A DNA stretch of 59,893 bases from Akkermansia muciniphila (GTDB lineage: Bacteria > Verrucomicrobiota > Verrucomicrobiia > Limisphaerales > UBA9464), in assembly GCA_945898055.1 (NCBI GenBank), contig CAMDGV010000022.1:1-59893 (forward strand). The letters are read 5' to 3'. Positions 26,118 to 35,063 of this stretch are shown piece after piece. The position numbers and the translations under genes are program-made. Every line of letters begins with the position of its first letter. The stretch's first letter is position 1. The notes beneath the pieces are model-generated. The model had not been told where the DNA came from. It made no database searches and saw only the letters and a program-made list of their open reading frames with translations.

Positions 26118-26741
26118 GTGCACGACGGTAAAATCTTTCGACTGGGTATTTTAGGGTCAGGCAAGGGGTCCAATTTTGCCGCCATTGCCGACGCTATCGC
26201 CACTGGCTCTCTGCCAGCTACGGTGGCCGTGGTCATCAGCGATGTTCGAGACGCAGGTATTCTTGATCTCGCTCGGCAGCGGGGGATTCCTACTCGATTT
26301 ATCGAGCCTGGCCTCTTTCGCACAAAACTGGACGACACAGCCGAGTCAGCCTACGTCTCCGCCCTTCACGAAGCTCAGATCGACTGTATTCTTCTGGCTG
26401 GCTTTATGCGGATTTTAAAAGGGGCTTTCCTTCGTGAATTTGACGGGCGCGTCGTTAATATTCACCCGTCGCTCCTCCCTTCTTTCCCCGGCCTTGACGC
26501 TTGGAAACAGGCTCTCAATTACGGCGTCAAGGTCACCGGTTGCACGGTCCATTTGGTCGATCAAGGCGTCGATACCGGGCCGATCTTGGGCCAAGCTGCC
26601 GTGCCAGTCCTCGACCGAGATACCCATGATTCCTTGCACGCACGCATTCAGGCCGCTGAACGAAAACTCTATCCCGAAATCGTCGCTCGCCTGGCTCGAA
26701 ATGAAATTGAAGTGAAGGGACGAATGGCTCGAGTTCGGTAA
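26118..26741 (+). CDS. purN: Phosphoribosylglycinamide formyltransferase
   Basis: 207 residues, GTG start at 26118. It formylates GAR with 10-formyl-tetrahydrofolate in purine synthesis. The nucleotide loop GSGKGSNF (about 13-20) and the catalytic residues Asn114, His116 (in VVNIHPSLLPSF) and Asp152 (in VDQGVDTGPI) are all present. It is not in a pur operon here. The gene downstream (alpha/beta hydrolase) begins 33 bases later and may share the transcript. Confidence 0.95.
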   Translation: MHDGKIFRLGILGSGKGSNFAAIADAIATGSLPATVAVVISDVRDAGILDLARQRGIPTRFIEPGLFRTKLDDTAESAYVSALHEAQIDCILLAGFMRILKGAFLREFDGRVVNIHPSLLPSFPGLDAWKQALNYGVKVTGCTVHLVDQGVDTGPILGQAAVPVLDRDTHDSLHARIQAAERKLYPEIVARLARNEIEVKGRMARVR

Positions 26742-26774
26742 CCTCTCCCGACCACTCAACTCTCTCAATCTCCC

Positions 26775-27728
26775 ATGCCAAAAGTAATCGCGAGTCGACC
26801 GAGTACGGTCGCGCGCAGTGCCCTGAAGCTCTTCCTTCGTTTCATCGGAATCCTCCTTCTACTTGGACTCTTGCTGGCCGCATCCGCTTGGCTTTATCTC
26901 CATCCATCTCAATCTAGAATCTCTGGGATCGTCTATGGTCAACGGCACGGACATGCTCTCACTTTTGAAGTCCTCCGACCCGCCAAAGCCAATGGTCTCG
27001 GGATTATCCTCATGGTGAGCGGACGCTGGAAATCGAGCACTAACCCCTTTTCCAGTACTATCGTCGGACCACTGCTCCGTCGCGGCTATACGGTTTTTCC
27101 GGTGTCACACCTCTCTCAGCCTGAGGCAACCGTGGCTGAGATTTTCGAAGACGTCAGCCGAGCGGTTCGTAGGATCCGACATAACGCGGCAGACTACGGA
27201 ATTGATCCGATTCGACTGGGAATTACTGGCGGCAGTGCAGGCGGTCACTTGAGCCTTCTGTTAGCAACCCGTGGCGGTCTTGGCCCGCCCCACGCAACCG
27301 ACCCTGTCGACCGAGAATCCAGTGCTGTTCAAGCAGTGGCGATCTTCTACCCAGTCACCGATCTCATTAATCTTGGAGATTCGACAGAAAATTTAGGCGA
27401 TGGCGGCCCGCCTAAGAGTTTCGTCGAGGCTTTTCGTGCACCCCAAGGCTCAGGTCTTCAGTGGAGCACGATCGGTCGCGCCTTGTCTCCTCTCCATAAC
27501 CTTTCCTCCAACTGTCCGCCGACCCTCATCTATCACGGCGACGCCGACACGCTGGTGCCCTTGGATCAATCGATCCGTTACCAAGAGCGGGCACGCAGTT
27601 TAGGCGGTGAAGTAGAACTCGTGGTTCATCGGGGAGGATCCCACGGTTGGCCAACAATGATTTGGGATATTCGAGCCTTTGGAGCATGGTTCGATCGTCA
27701 TTTACTCAACCCGGACTCCAATCGGTAA
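26775..27728 (+). CDS. Membrane-anchored alpha/beta hydrolase (esterase/lipase type)
   Basis: 317 residues. A single membrane helix (about 17-40) places the enzyme outside the inner membrane or makes it a signal anchor. The hydrolase fold shows Ser154 in GGSAGG, Asp258 in HGDADTLVP and His290 in GGSHGWP, which make a complete triad. The nucleophile elbow and order match the BD-FAE/acetyl-esterase group. Next to two sugar acetyltransferase-like genes and a mutarotase, a role in removing acyl groups from sugars is a reasonable guess but is inference. The substrate is unknown. Confidence 0.82.
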   Translation: MPKVIASRPSTVARSALKLFLRFIGILLLLGLLLAASAWLYLHPSQSRISGIVYGQRHGHALTFEVLRPAKANGLGIILMVSGRWKSSTNPFSSTIVGPLLRRGYTVFPVSHLSQPEATVAEIFEDVSRAVRRIRHNAADYGIDPIRLGITGGSAGGHLSLLLATRGGLGPPHATDPVDRESSAVQAVAIFYPVTDLINLGDSTENLGDGGPPKSFVEAFRAPQGSGLQWSTIGRALSPLHNLSSNCPPTLIYHGDADTLVPLDQSIRYQERARSLGGEVELVVHRGGSHGWPTMIWDIRAFGAWFDRHLLNPDSNR

Positions 27729-27794
27729 TTTTTGCAGATTCACAAATTCTGTTCTTTGCGTACTCACACTCTTTCAGGCTTCAATCTCTTCACC

Positions 27795-28934
27795 ATGCCG
27801 TCTCTCTCTACCTCTTCCGAACCGGCGCTCCGTCCAAAACGGTTGGTCAGCCTCGACGCCCTGCGCGGGTTCGATTTGTTCTGGATCGCTGGGGCAGACT
27901 CCATTGGCCACGCCGCTCTCCAGATCGCCAATGGCCCGGTCACTCACGCCCTCGCCGATCAACTCGAACATGTCGCGTGGGAGGGCTTTCGATTCTATGA
28001 TCTGATTTTCCCGCTGTTCGTTTTTATGTCTGGGCTCTCCTTGGTCCTCTCTTTGGGCGGGACGATTCCCTCCGAGAAACGGACTGCCTCGCTCCTTAAA
28101 ATTGGTCGTCGCGCACTTCTTCTGTATTTACTCGGTCTCTTTTATTATCGGGGCGGTGTCGGATGGGAAAATGACCTCCGCTACATGGGCGTGCTCCAGC
28201 GTATCGCTCTCTCTTATTTTGGGGCTGGTGTTCTCTTTGTTCTGCTGAAACCTCGCCAACTACTTTACACCCTCGTCGGAATTCTCCTTGGCTACTGGGC
28301 TCTCATCGCCCTCGTCCCAGTTCCGGGTGTCGGTCCAGCGAATTACAATCAGGGAACTAATTTGGCTCACTGGGTTGATGCTAACTTCTTGGGCGGCAAA
28401 AAGTGGAATGGAACTCATGATCCTGAAGGTCTTTTGAGTACTGTGCCCGCAATAGGTTCCGCAATTCTCGGGGTCTTCGCCGGACTTCTTATGGTGGATC
28501 CATCCAAGACGCCAACAAAACGTGTCCAACTTCTGTTAAGCGCCGGAATAACTCTTTTACTAACCGGTTATCTCTGGGGATTTTCTTTTCCCATTATTAA
28601 AGGAATTTGGACCTCCTCTTATGTCTGCGTCGCTGGCGGTTGGAGCGCACTGCTGCTCGCTCTCTTTTATTGGTTGATCGACATCCGTGGGTGGTCGGGC
28701 TGGGCGCAACCTTTCATTTGGATCGGAATGAACTCCATCGCCATCTACATGGCGTGCAACCTCCTCGAATTAGGGCGTCTCGCCAAAAGAATCACCGGCG
28801 GAGAAGTCAGTACAACTCTCGATTCTTTCTTCCGACCTGGAACTTCTGACCTCATTACTGCCCTAGTTGCCATCGGATTTTGCTTCGCACTCGCACGACT
28901 CCTCCATCAGCGGAAAATCTTTCTGCGGATCTAA
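27795..28934 (+). CDS. HGSNAT-like membrane acetyltransferase (DUF5009), copy 1
   Basis: 379 residues from the ATG at 27795; a longer frame to 27732 adds 21 residues that overlap no known domain. The start of the conserved part is RLVSLDALRGFDLFWIAG, followed by about ten membrane helices and the family phrases FRFYDLIFPLFVFMSGLSL and DPEGLLSTVPAIGSAILGV. This family is related to heparan-alpha-glucosaminide N-acetyltransferase, which moves acetyl from cytosolic acetyl-CoA across a membrane to amino sugars. The bacterial members are not characterised in detail. It is followed after 27 bases by a paralog. Confidence 0.87.
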   Translation: MPSLSTSSEPALRPKRLVSLDALRGFDLFWIAGADSIGHAALQIANGPVTHALADQLEHVAWEGFRFYDLIFPLFVFMSGLSLVLSLGGTIPSEKRTASLLKIGRRALLLYLLGLFYYRGGVGWENDLRYMGVLQRIALSYFGAGVLFVLLKPRQLLYTLVGILLGYWALIALVPVPGVGPANYNQGTNLAHWVDANFLGGKKWNGTHDPEGLLSTVPAIGSAILGVFAGLLMVDPSKTPTKRVQLLLSAGITLLLTGYLWGFSFPIIKGIWTSSYVCVAGGWSALLLALFYWLIDIRGWSGWAQPFIWIGMNSIAIYMACNLLELGRLAKRITGGEVSTTLDSFFRPGTSDLITALVAIGFCFALARLLHQRKIFLRI

Positions 28935-28961
28935 TCTTTCTAATCTACTCCTTCCCATACC

Positions 28962-30209
28962 ATGTCAGCAGGAACCTCTCATCTATCCGGGACTCCAACC
29001 ACCGGTGCCGACTCAAATCTTCGATCGGGCGATACTTCATCCCGCTTGATGTCTCTCGATGCCTTACGCGGCTTCGACATGTTTTGGATCGTCGGCGGTG
29101 CTGGAATTGTTCGTGTTCTAGAGAAATTCACAGGCTCATCGGTACTCGGCGGAATCCGTGCACAACTCAGCCATGTCGAATGGGCTGGCTTCCGTTTCTA
29201 CGATCTCATCTTTCCTCTGTTTGTTTTCATCGCAGGTGTGTCCTTGGTTTTTTCAACCCGTAAATCAGTCGAACGACACGGTCAACTGGGTGCAGTCAGG
29301 CGTTTGCTGATCCGCGGTTTTCTCCTCTTTTTGATTGGCGTTTTTTATTCGGGTGGAATATCCGCCGGACTCGATGAGATCCGCTGGTTAGGTGTTCTAA
29401 ACCGCATCGCCATTGCATCGACTGTCGCCGGACTTTTAGTGGTCTTCCTCACTGTACGAACCTTGGCTGCGGTCACTGCCGGCATCTTGTTGGGCTACTG
29501 GGGACTTATGCAGTTTGTTTCCTTCCCTGCCCTGCGACTCGAAAAAGGTGCTATCGCCGAAGAAATCGCTCGAACCGGTAACACAAATCTACACCAACTC
29601 TATCGGTCGACGTCTTCTCGCGTTTCAGGCCGCTATGACCCAGGCTATAATCTCGCCAACCATCTTGATTTCCAATATCTGCCGGGTCGCAAGTACGATA
29701 CCTACTATGACCCAGAGGGCTTGCTCAGTAACTTGCCGGCGGTCGCCACCTGTTTGCTCGGGGTACTGGCTGGATTCCTCATCACCTGCACTTCCATTCC
29801 CGCTGCGCGCCGTACCCTTTTGCTGATGGCCGCTGGGGTCGGGTGTCTCACAGTGGGCTATCTCTGGTCCTTCCAGTTTCCCATTATCAAAAAAATATGG
29901 AGCTCGTCCTTTGTCTTGTTCGCCGGTGGATGGAGTTTCCTTTTGTTGGCGATCTTCTTCCAAATAGTTGATGTCTGGCGCTATCGTTTTTGGTGCCGCC
30001 CCTTTGTCTGGATTGGTACCAATGCAATTACCATTTATCTTATGTCTAGCTTCGTTGGATACCCAAAGGTCTTTGGCCGATTTCTTTCCCCAGAACTTAA
30101 GTCTCAAATGGGGGTTTCAGGCGAAATTTTGTTGGCTGTTGGTGGGTTACTGGTGCTCTTCCTTTTTGCAAGATCTCTCTACCGACGCAATCTCTTCCTC
30201 CGACTGTAA
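28962..30209 (+). CDS. HGSNAT-like membrane acetyltransferase (DUF5009), copy 2
   Basis: 415 residues. It is clearly a paralog of the gene before it: SLDALRGFDMFWIVGG, WAGFRFYDLIFPLFVFIAGVSL, DPEGLLSNLPAVATCLLGVLAGF and PFVWIGTNAITIYL all have counterparts at the same places. It has an extra 40-residue insertion in the middle (near KGAIAEEIARTGNTNLHQLY) and a longer N-terminal tail of about 28 polar residues. About ten membrane segments are present. The pair is a tandem duplication that has diverged strongly, so the two probably act on different acceptors or as a heterodimer. This is inference. Confidence 0.87.
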   Translation: MSAGTSHLSGTPTTGADSNLRSGDTSSRLMSLDALRGFDMFWIVGGAGIVRVLEKFTGSSVLGGIRAQLSHVEWAGFRFYDLIFPLFVFIAGVSLVFSTRKSVERHGQLGAVRRLLIRGFLLFLIGVFYSGGISAGLDEIRWLGVLNRIAIASTVAGLLVVFLTVRTLAAVTAGILLGYWGLMQFVSFPALRLEKGAIAEEIARTGNTNLHQLYRSTSSRVSGRYDPGYNLANHLDFQYLPGRKYDTYYDPEGLLSNLPAVATCLLGVLAGFLITCTSIPAARRTLLLMAAGVGCLTVGYLWSFQFPIIKKIWSSSFVLFAGGWSFLLLAIFFQIVDVWRYRFWCRPFVWIGTNAITIYLMSSFVGYPKVFGRFLSPELKSQMGVSGEILLAVGGLLVLFLFARSLYRRNLFLRL

Positions 30210-30273
30210 AACCTCCGGCAGAACCCTTTTTTTGAGATCTGACCGAAGCCCATCGGATTCAAGAAAGCTCTCG

Positions 30274-31335
30274 ATGAAAACTGCGAAGGAATCTCTCCAT
30301 CTGCACCACAAGATCGCACTCTTAGGTGTATTTTTGATTTTCATGCCAAGGCTCCTTGGAGGCGAGTTGCTCTGGGAAAAACTCGAACCCATCCCCAATT
30401 CAATCGGCGCAGCAGGCTCCTTTGCTGGTGTCGATGGCTCGGTTTTAATCGTCGCCGGCGGTGCTAATTTCCCCGGGAAAAAACCGTGGGAAGGCGGAGC
30501 AAAAGTATGGCACAATGCCGTGTCGATTCTCCCTAGTCCCCGCGACCGCTGGCGGGCAGTTGGCACTCTAGTCTCACCTTTGGGCTACGGGGTCGCCCTG
30601 TCGCATCCACGGGGACTCCTTTGCCTCGGAGGCAGTTCGCCAACCGAACATCATCGCGACGTGTTTTTCCTGCACTGGACAGATTCTCGTCTCGAAACAG
30701 AAAAAGTACCTTCGCTCCCAGAACGGCGAGCGACCATGGCTGGCGTTCTCATTGGGGATAAAGTTTATATCTTTGGCGGTACCGACACACCGAATGCCAC
30801 TTCAGCAAAGGCCACACTCTTTGCCCTCGATCTTGCTGAGAAAAAACCCGAATGGCGAGAGTTGGAACCGTTACCGGCCGCCGGTCGCATTCTCTCCACA
30901 GCGGGGACCTATGACGGTTCTCTCTATATCTTTGGAGGCGTTGCGCTCCAACAAAACGTCGACGGAAAACCAGTTCGCCAATGGCTGCGGGATGCTTGGC
31001 GCTATACTCCTGGGCGAGGTTGGGGGCGCCTGATCGATCTACCTCGACCGGCGGTTGCCGCTCCCGCACCGGCACCCTTGATCGGAGGGAGACTTCTTTT
31101 GCTAGGCTCAGACGATGGATCAAAAGAACTTCGATTGCCCTCAGAACATCCCGGATTTTCGAGAGCTATTCTCGCCTATGATCCGCTCAAAGATGTTTGG
31201 GAAGAAGTCGGCAACGTGCCACAAACACAGGTCACCACCAGTGCTGTCGTTTGGGGAAATCGATGGGTGATTCCCAGCGGTGAAATCCGTCCCGGTATCC
31301 GATCACCGGAGGTATGGTCAGCGCTTCTGCGCTAG
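30274..31335 (+). CDS. Kelch-type cyclically permuted mutarotase, N-acetylneuraminate epimerase-like
   Basis: 353 residues from the ATG at 30274; a longer frame reaching to 29968 overlaps the acetyltransferase and is rejected. A signal peptide (about 12-32, ALLGVFLIFMPRLLGG) sends it to the periplasm. The opening of the mature protein, IPNSIGAAGSFAGVDGS then IVAGGANFPGKKPWEGG, is the signature of the permuted mutarotase family that includes NanM. Kelch blades follow (VYIFGGTDTPN, LYIFGGVALQ, WGNRWVIPSGEI). NanM speeds the alpha/beta exchange of sialic acid at C2. Whether this protein acts on sialic acid or another sugar cannot be told; no nanA, nanE or nanK is seen here. Confidence 0.88.
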   Translation: MKTAKESLHLHHKIALLGVFLIFMPRLLGGELLWEKLEPIPNSIGAAGSFAGVDGSVLIVAGGANFPGKKPWEGGAKVWHNAVSILPSPRDRWRAVGTLVSPLGYGVALSHPRGLLCLGGSSPTEHHRDVFFLHWTDSRLETEKVPSLPERRATMAGVLIGDKVYIFGGTDTPNATSAKATLFALDLAEKKPEWRELEPLPAAGRILSTAGTYDGSLYIFGGVALQQNVDGKPVRQWLRDAWRYTPGRGWGRLIDLPRPAVAAPAPAPLIGGRLLLLGSDDGSKELRLPSEHPGFSRAILAYDPLKDVWEEVGNVPQTQVTTSAVVWGNRWVIPSGEIRPGIRSPEVWSALLR

Positions 31336-31438
31336 TGCCATTTTGACCGAGTCTCGCGACGTGGGTTGGGAGATGTTGCGGCGTCTTCCGGCTGCAACGA
31401 ACGTTACCGTGGCTGAACTCCTGCCTTACAACTGGTAA
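31334..31438 (+). pseudogene. Remnant of an IS66-type transposase C-terminus
   Basis: A stop-free stretch ending at TAA 31436-31438 reads SAILTES...WEMLRRLPAATN..VAELLPYNW. The pattern of SAI near the start, L-x-RLP-x-x-TN and a final ELLP-x-NW followed by a stop is that of the C-terminal domain of IS66-family transposases. Only about 35 codons are left, with a deletion in the middle and no further IS sequence upstream, where the mutarotase gene ends (31335). It is therefore a scar of an old insertion, not an active element. Confidence 0.5.
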
Positions 31439-31691
31439 TCAGCAAAAGACGAGTCCGATCGGACGACCTTACTCCCCGCGTCTTCGATCATAGAATACCC
31501 TATTTTCGCTCACGAGGGAACGACGGGGTTGGTCGTATATAATCCTCAGCTCAAATCCTGAACACTGGCCACCCAAAATTTCTGAGACTGAGCTTCATGC
31601 CGCCTTGATGCTGGAGACACTGGCACGCTCGCAATGCTGACTAGCCTTTCAGGGTTAAGTCTTTAAGATCCAACGGATATACACTGACCTT
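31336..31691. other. Intergenic region downstream of the mutarotase gene
   Basis: About 356 bases. The first 100 hold the IS66-like remnant. The remainder should contain the promoter of the MFS gene at 31692. No RNA gene or clear terminator is seen. Confidence 0.5.
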
Positions 31692-32972
31692 ATGAGCACT
31701 CCTTCAACTTTAGCCCATCCACGTCCTCTCTGGATGGATCTTTTACACCCTGCGGTGATTGTTGGTGCGCTCGGATACTTTGTTGATATTTACGATCTAA
31801 CCCTTTTCATGACGGTTCGTGAGCAGAGCCTCCGGGAACTGGGCCTTGAACATCTGATTAAGGGAGGGCAGTGGTACCATGATCTAATGTCCTGGCAAAT
31901 GGCCGGCATGCTCCTCGGGGGAATATTTTTTGGGATATTAGGCGATAAAATAGGACGGCTAACCGCGCTGTTCGGCTCGATCCTCCTGTATTCTCTGGCG
32001 AACATTGCGAATGGTTTTGCCCAAAACTTTGAAACGTACGCGGCCTTCCGTTTCATCGCTGGGCTTGGCTTAGCGGGCGAACTCGGCGGGTGTATCGCGC
32101 TCGTCTCTGAATCTCTCTCAAAGGAGCGACGCGGTTACGGCACGGCACTCGTCGCCACTGTCGGGGTCTTCGGAGCGGTCGTCGCGGGTCTGATGGCGGA
32201 ATTAGTGACGTGGCGAACCAACTTTTTTATCGGTGGTGGCCTTGGACTCGCCCTTCTTGCCCTGCGGGTCGGAGTCCATGAGTCAGGTATGTTTCAGCAC
32301 GCGAAGGCAACCCAAAGCGCAGGTGCGGTGTCTCGAGGAAACTTCTTGGCCCTCTTCACAAACTCCAATCGTCGCGCCCGTTACCTGCGCTGTATTCTAA
32401 TTGGCTTACCTACTTGGTACACGATTGGAATTTTGATCCAACGCGCTGGATCACACTTTGCTCCTGCCATGCAAGTTGATGGATCGATTCTTTCAAGCCG
32501 CGCGGTAGCTTTGTTCTATCTCGGTCTTACTTTTGGAGATCTCGGTAGCGGTTTTGGTAGTCAGTTAATTCAGTCACGGCGTAAGACGGTCTTTGCCTTT
32601 TTGGTTTTTAGTGCTCTTTGCGTTGGTATGTATCTGCTCGGGACGACCGGATGGACTGCATCTACGTTTTATGGGCTAATCTTCCTACTCGGTCTTGGCA
32701 TGGGTTACTGGGCCATTTTTGTGACGATTGCCGCCGAGCAATTTGGAACTAATCTGCGAGCGACCGTTGCCACCACCGTCCCCAATTTCGCTCGGGGTTC
32801 ACTCATCCTTCTAACCCTCAGCTTCACTCGGTTGACAGGCCCTAAAGACCATCCATGGCTATCGGCCCCTCAGGCCGCTGGTGTCCTTGGAGTTATTTGC
32901 TTTGCCGCAGCCTTCTACGCCCTCTGGGGAATGGAAGAAACGTATGGTAAGGATCTCGATTTCCTCGAGTAA
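31692..32972 (+). CDS. MFS transporter, metabolite:H+ symporter type
   Basis: 426 residues with about twelve membrane segments. Motif A of the superfamily is clear in the 2-3 loop: GILGDKIGRLTALFGS. The opening FVDIYDLTLFMTVRE and the helix-4 block GLGLAGELGGCIALVSE resemble the sugar/acid symporter branch of MFS, which includes sialate, proline and aromatic acid carriers. It lies on the same strand as the mutarotase after 356 bases that include an IS remnant, so it may once have been closer to that operon. Substrate unknown; an acidic sugar is a possibility from the context only. Confidence 0.85.
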   Translation: MSTPSTLAHPRPLWMDLLHPAVIVGALGYFVDIYDLTLFMTVREQSLRELGLEHLIKGGQWYHDLMSWQMAGMLLGGIFFGILGDKIGRLTALFGSILLYSLANIANGFAQNFETYAAFRFIAGLGLAGELGGCIALVSESLSKERRGYGTALVATVGVFGAVVAGLMAELVTWRTNFFIGGGLGLALLALRVGVHESGMFQHAKATQSAGAVSRGNFLALFTNSNRRARYLRCILIGLPTWYTIGILIQRAGSHFAPAMQVDGSILSSRAVALFYLGLTFGDLGSGFGSQLIQSRRKTVFAFLVFSALCVGMYLLGTTGWTASTFYGLIFLLGLGMGYWAIFVTIAAEQFGTNLRATVATTVPNFARGSLILLTLSFTRLTGPKDHPWLSAPQAAGVLGVICFAAAFYALWGMEETYGKDLDFLE

Positions 32973-33292
32973 TCTCTCGTTTTCTCTGTTCAAAAAGCAG
33001 TGACTCGCAGGGGAACCCTCTTCGCCCTCCGGTTTCCGCAACGACCGATTCAACTGAACTTCACTCGATCATCGACCTCGTTGTCGGACGTTTGATTTCG
33101 ACTCCGAAAGCCAACTGCTCAGGCACTAATATCTATTCGGGTGCGACACCGATGACGCCATCCGAGAGGTGATCCTGAAAAATCTGCGTTGGATCATAGC
33201 CGCCTCTTCCGATCCATCAGAAAGAAACTCAATGGGATCCATACCCCGACCGGATTCAGGCCATTCCATTTCTGCTTGAGGTCTATAAATCG
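32973..33292. other. Convergent intergenic region, no gene recognised
   Basis: About 320 bases between the ends of the MFS and phoH genes. A 46-codon minus-strand frame in the right half has no family likeness and no clear start signal, so it is not called. No terminator hairpin with a T run is obvious. Confidence 0.5.
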
Positions 33293-34714
33293 TCAAAGAA
33301 TGTTGGCCGCGAGTTCAGCCAGATCACTCCGTTCGCCCCTCTGGAGTTCTACGTGGGCTGCCAAGGCTTGTTCCTTGAAACGACTGATAATGTAGTTGAA
33401 ACCGTTCGAAGCCGCATCGACGTAAGGATTATCAATCTGATAAGGGTCGCCCGTCAGGATGATTTTCGTCCCCTGACCCACTCGGGTGAGAATGGTCTTG
33501 GCCTCAAGCGGCGTGAGATTCTGGGACTCGTCCACGATCATAAACTGGTGGGCGATACTGCGACCGCGAATATAGCTCAGGGCCTCCACCACGATGGTGC
33601 CACTCCGGAGCATGTCGGCGGTCCGACGATGCTCATGGCCCATGTTCAGGTCGCCTAACATTGCCAGTGCATCATGGATGGGCTGCATCCAAGGAGCGAG
33701 TTTTTCGTCGAGTGATCCGGGTAAGAAGCCTAGTTCTTTCCCCATCGAGACCGTCGGACGAGCCACCACCAGCCTACGGAATTCCCGATCATTGACCGTT
33801 CGCTTTAAGCCGGCGGCGAGGGCTAGTAGCGTCTTGCCGGTGCCGGCCTTTCCCATAAGCGTGACCAGTTTTACTCGCTCGTCGAGCAGTGCATCGAAGG
33901 CGAAATGCTGCTCTCGGTTCTTGGGCCGGATGCCCCAGACATTCTGGCAATCCTGGAGAGGGATAAGTTTGGTCCCTGTGGCGTCCACCTTGCAGAGTAC
34001 TGTCCGCTTAATATTCCCTTCCTCGAAGAGAGTGCAATACTCGTTGGGGAAGCGAACTCGTCCCGTCGGCAACGCCGCCTCGCCGTTGAACTTGAGTTCG
34101 GCGATAGCAGCCACCGGCAGCGTCAACTCGAACATCCCCGTGTAGAGATCCTTCAGGTTGACCTGATCGGTCTCATAATCCTCGGCCGCAAGCCCATAGA
34201 CATCGGCTTTCAGTCGAAGGTTGATGTCTTTGGTGACGAGAATGGTTGGACGGGACCGTTGCTGGCTTTGGATGCAAAGGGCCTGCGCTAGAATTCGATT
34301 ATCAATGCTCCCGGTGGCCATCACATCCCGGGGCGACTTCTTCTTGGGTGCGGCGAGAAAAATAATCTGAAGGCAGCCCCCATTGGCCAAGGTGACCCCT
34401 TTGTTAAGGTTCCCCTCACGACGGAGAGCATCAAGTCGGCGTGAAACGGTCCGGGCATTCTGTCCTCGCTCGCTCGTCTCCCGCTTGAACTTGTCCACCT
34501 CCTCCAGGACCTCGATGGGAATCAGAACATTATTGTCCTGGAAGTTGAGTAATGCGTTCGGGTCGTGCAGCAGGACGTTGGTATCGAGAACATAGTTTTT
34601 GATCCGTAATTTTTCCGATTCTGTTCCGGTTGAAGACGGGGTGCCCCGAGGTTTGCAGGGAGCTTTCACGAGGCCCTTGGCCTTCGCGCCGATCGAACGT
34701 GTGGTGCTATCCAT
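33293..34714 (-). CDS. PIN-PhoH ATPase (PhoH2 type)
   Basis: 473 residues. N-terminal PIN ribonuclease domain (about 38-175) with acidic residues Asp44 (LDTNVL), Asp138 (SIDNRIL) and Asp163 (TKDINL). C-terminal PhoH ATPase (about 265-473) with Walker A GKAGTGKT (288-295) and Walker B FMIVDESQN (Asp395, Glu396). Proteins of this design are thought to be RNA helicase-ribonucleases. The first 35 residues are basic and unlike the family, so a later start is possible but the frame has no better one. It stands alone, converging with the MFS gene; no antitoxin-like small gene is seen upstream. Confidence 0.93.
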   Translation of the reverse strand: MDSTTRSIGAKAKGLVKAPCKPRGTPSSTGTESEKLRIKNYVLDTNVLLHDPNALLNFQDNNVLIPIEVLEEVDKFKRETSERGQNARTVSRRLDALRREGNLNKGVTLANGGCLQIIFLAAPKKKSPRDVMATGSIDNRILAQALCIQSQQRSRPTILVTKDINLRLKADVYGLAAEDYETDQVNLKDLYTGMFELTLPVAAIAELKFNGEAALPTGRVRFPNEYCTLFEEGNIKRTVLCKVDATGTKLIPLQDCQNVWGIRPKNREQHFAFDALLDERVKLVTLMGKAGTGKTLLALAAGLKRTVNDREFRRLVVARPTVSMGKELGFLPGSLDEKLAPWMQPIHDALAMLGDLNMGHEHRRTADMLRSGTIVVEALSYIRGRSIAHQFMIVDESQNLTPLEAKTILTRVGQGTKIILTGDPYQIDNPYVDAASNGFNYIISRFKEQALAAHVELQRGERSDLAELAANIL

Positions 34715-35063
34715 CAGAAAAGCTAAATGCGCCGTCCACGGGCTTGGTTCAAGACGAATTCTCCCTAGATCGAAAAATAGGCCGTAGAACGTGGTAACTT
34801 TTGCGTGACGGCCAAGAAATGAATTCTAAGACACGCTTTGTCTGAAGGCTCGACCTCGGGTCAATTTCGCGAAGCTCACTGTTGCAAATTAGAGAGAGCT
34901 CCAGATTCAAACGTACCCACTTACGGAAGTGCCTTCATTTGACTTAAACGGGAACGCAAATCGCCCCTTGAAGGATGCCGGCAATTCGATCTACTAAAGC
35001 TTCACCTATCTCGCTTCGACATTTATCTCGCACTTACCGAAGGCCAACACGCTTTCACCGATT
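34715..35063. other. Divergent promoter region, phoH2 and DUF1501 operon
   Basis: About 349 bases between two divergent starts. It should hold the promoter of phoH2 (leftward) and that of the DUF1501-DUF1549-PSC1 run (rightward). I see no recognisable operator, RNA gene or small coding frame. Confidence 0.55.

Noticed and set aside
29968-30273. Longer N-terminus of the kelch protein
   Set aside because: It overlaps the acetyltransferase gene in another frame; a signal peptide starts at ATG 30274.
33020-33290. Small 46-codon minus-strand frame after phoH2
   Set aside because: No domain, no clear ribosome binding site, and it is in a convergent gap.
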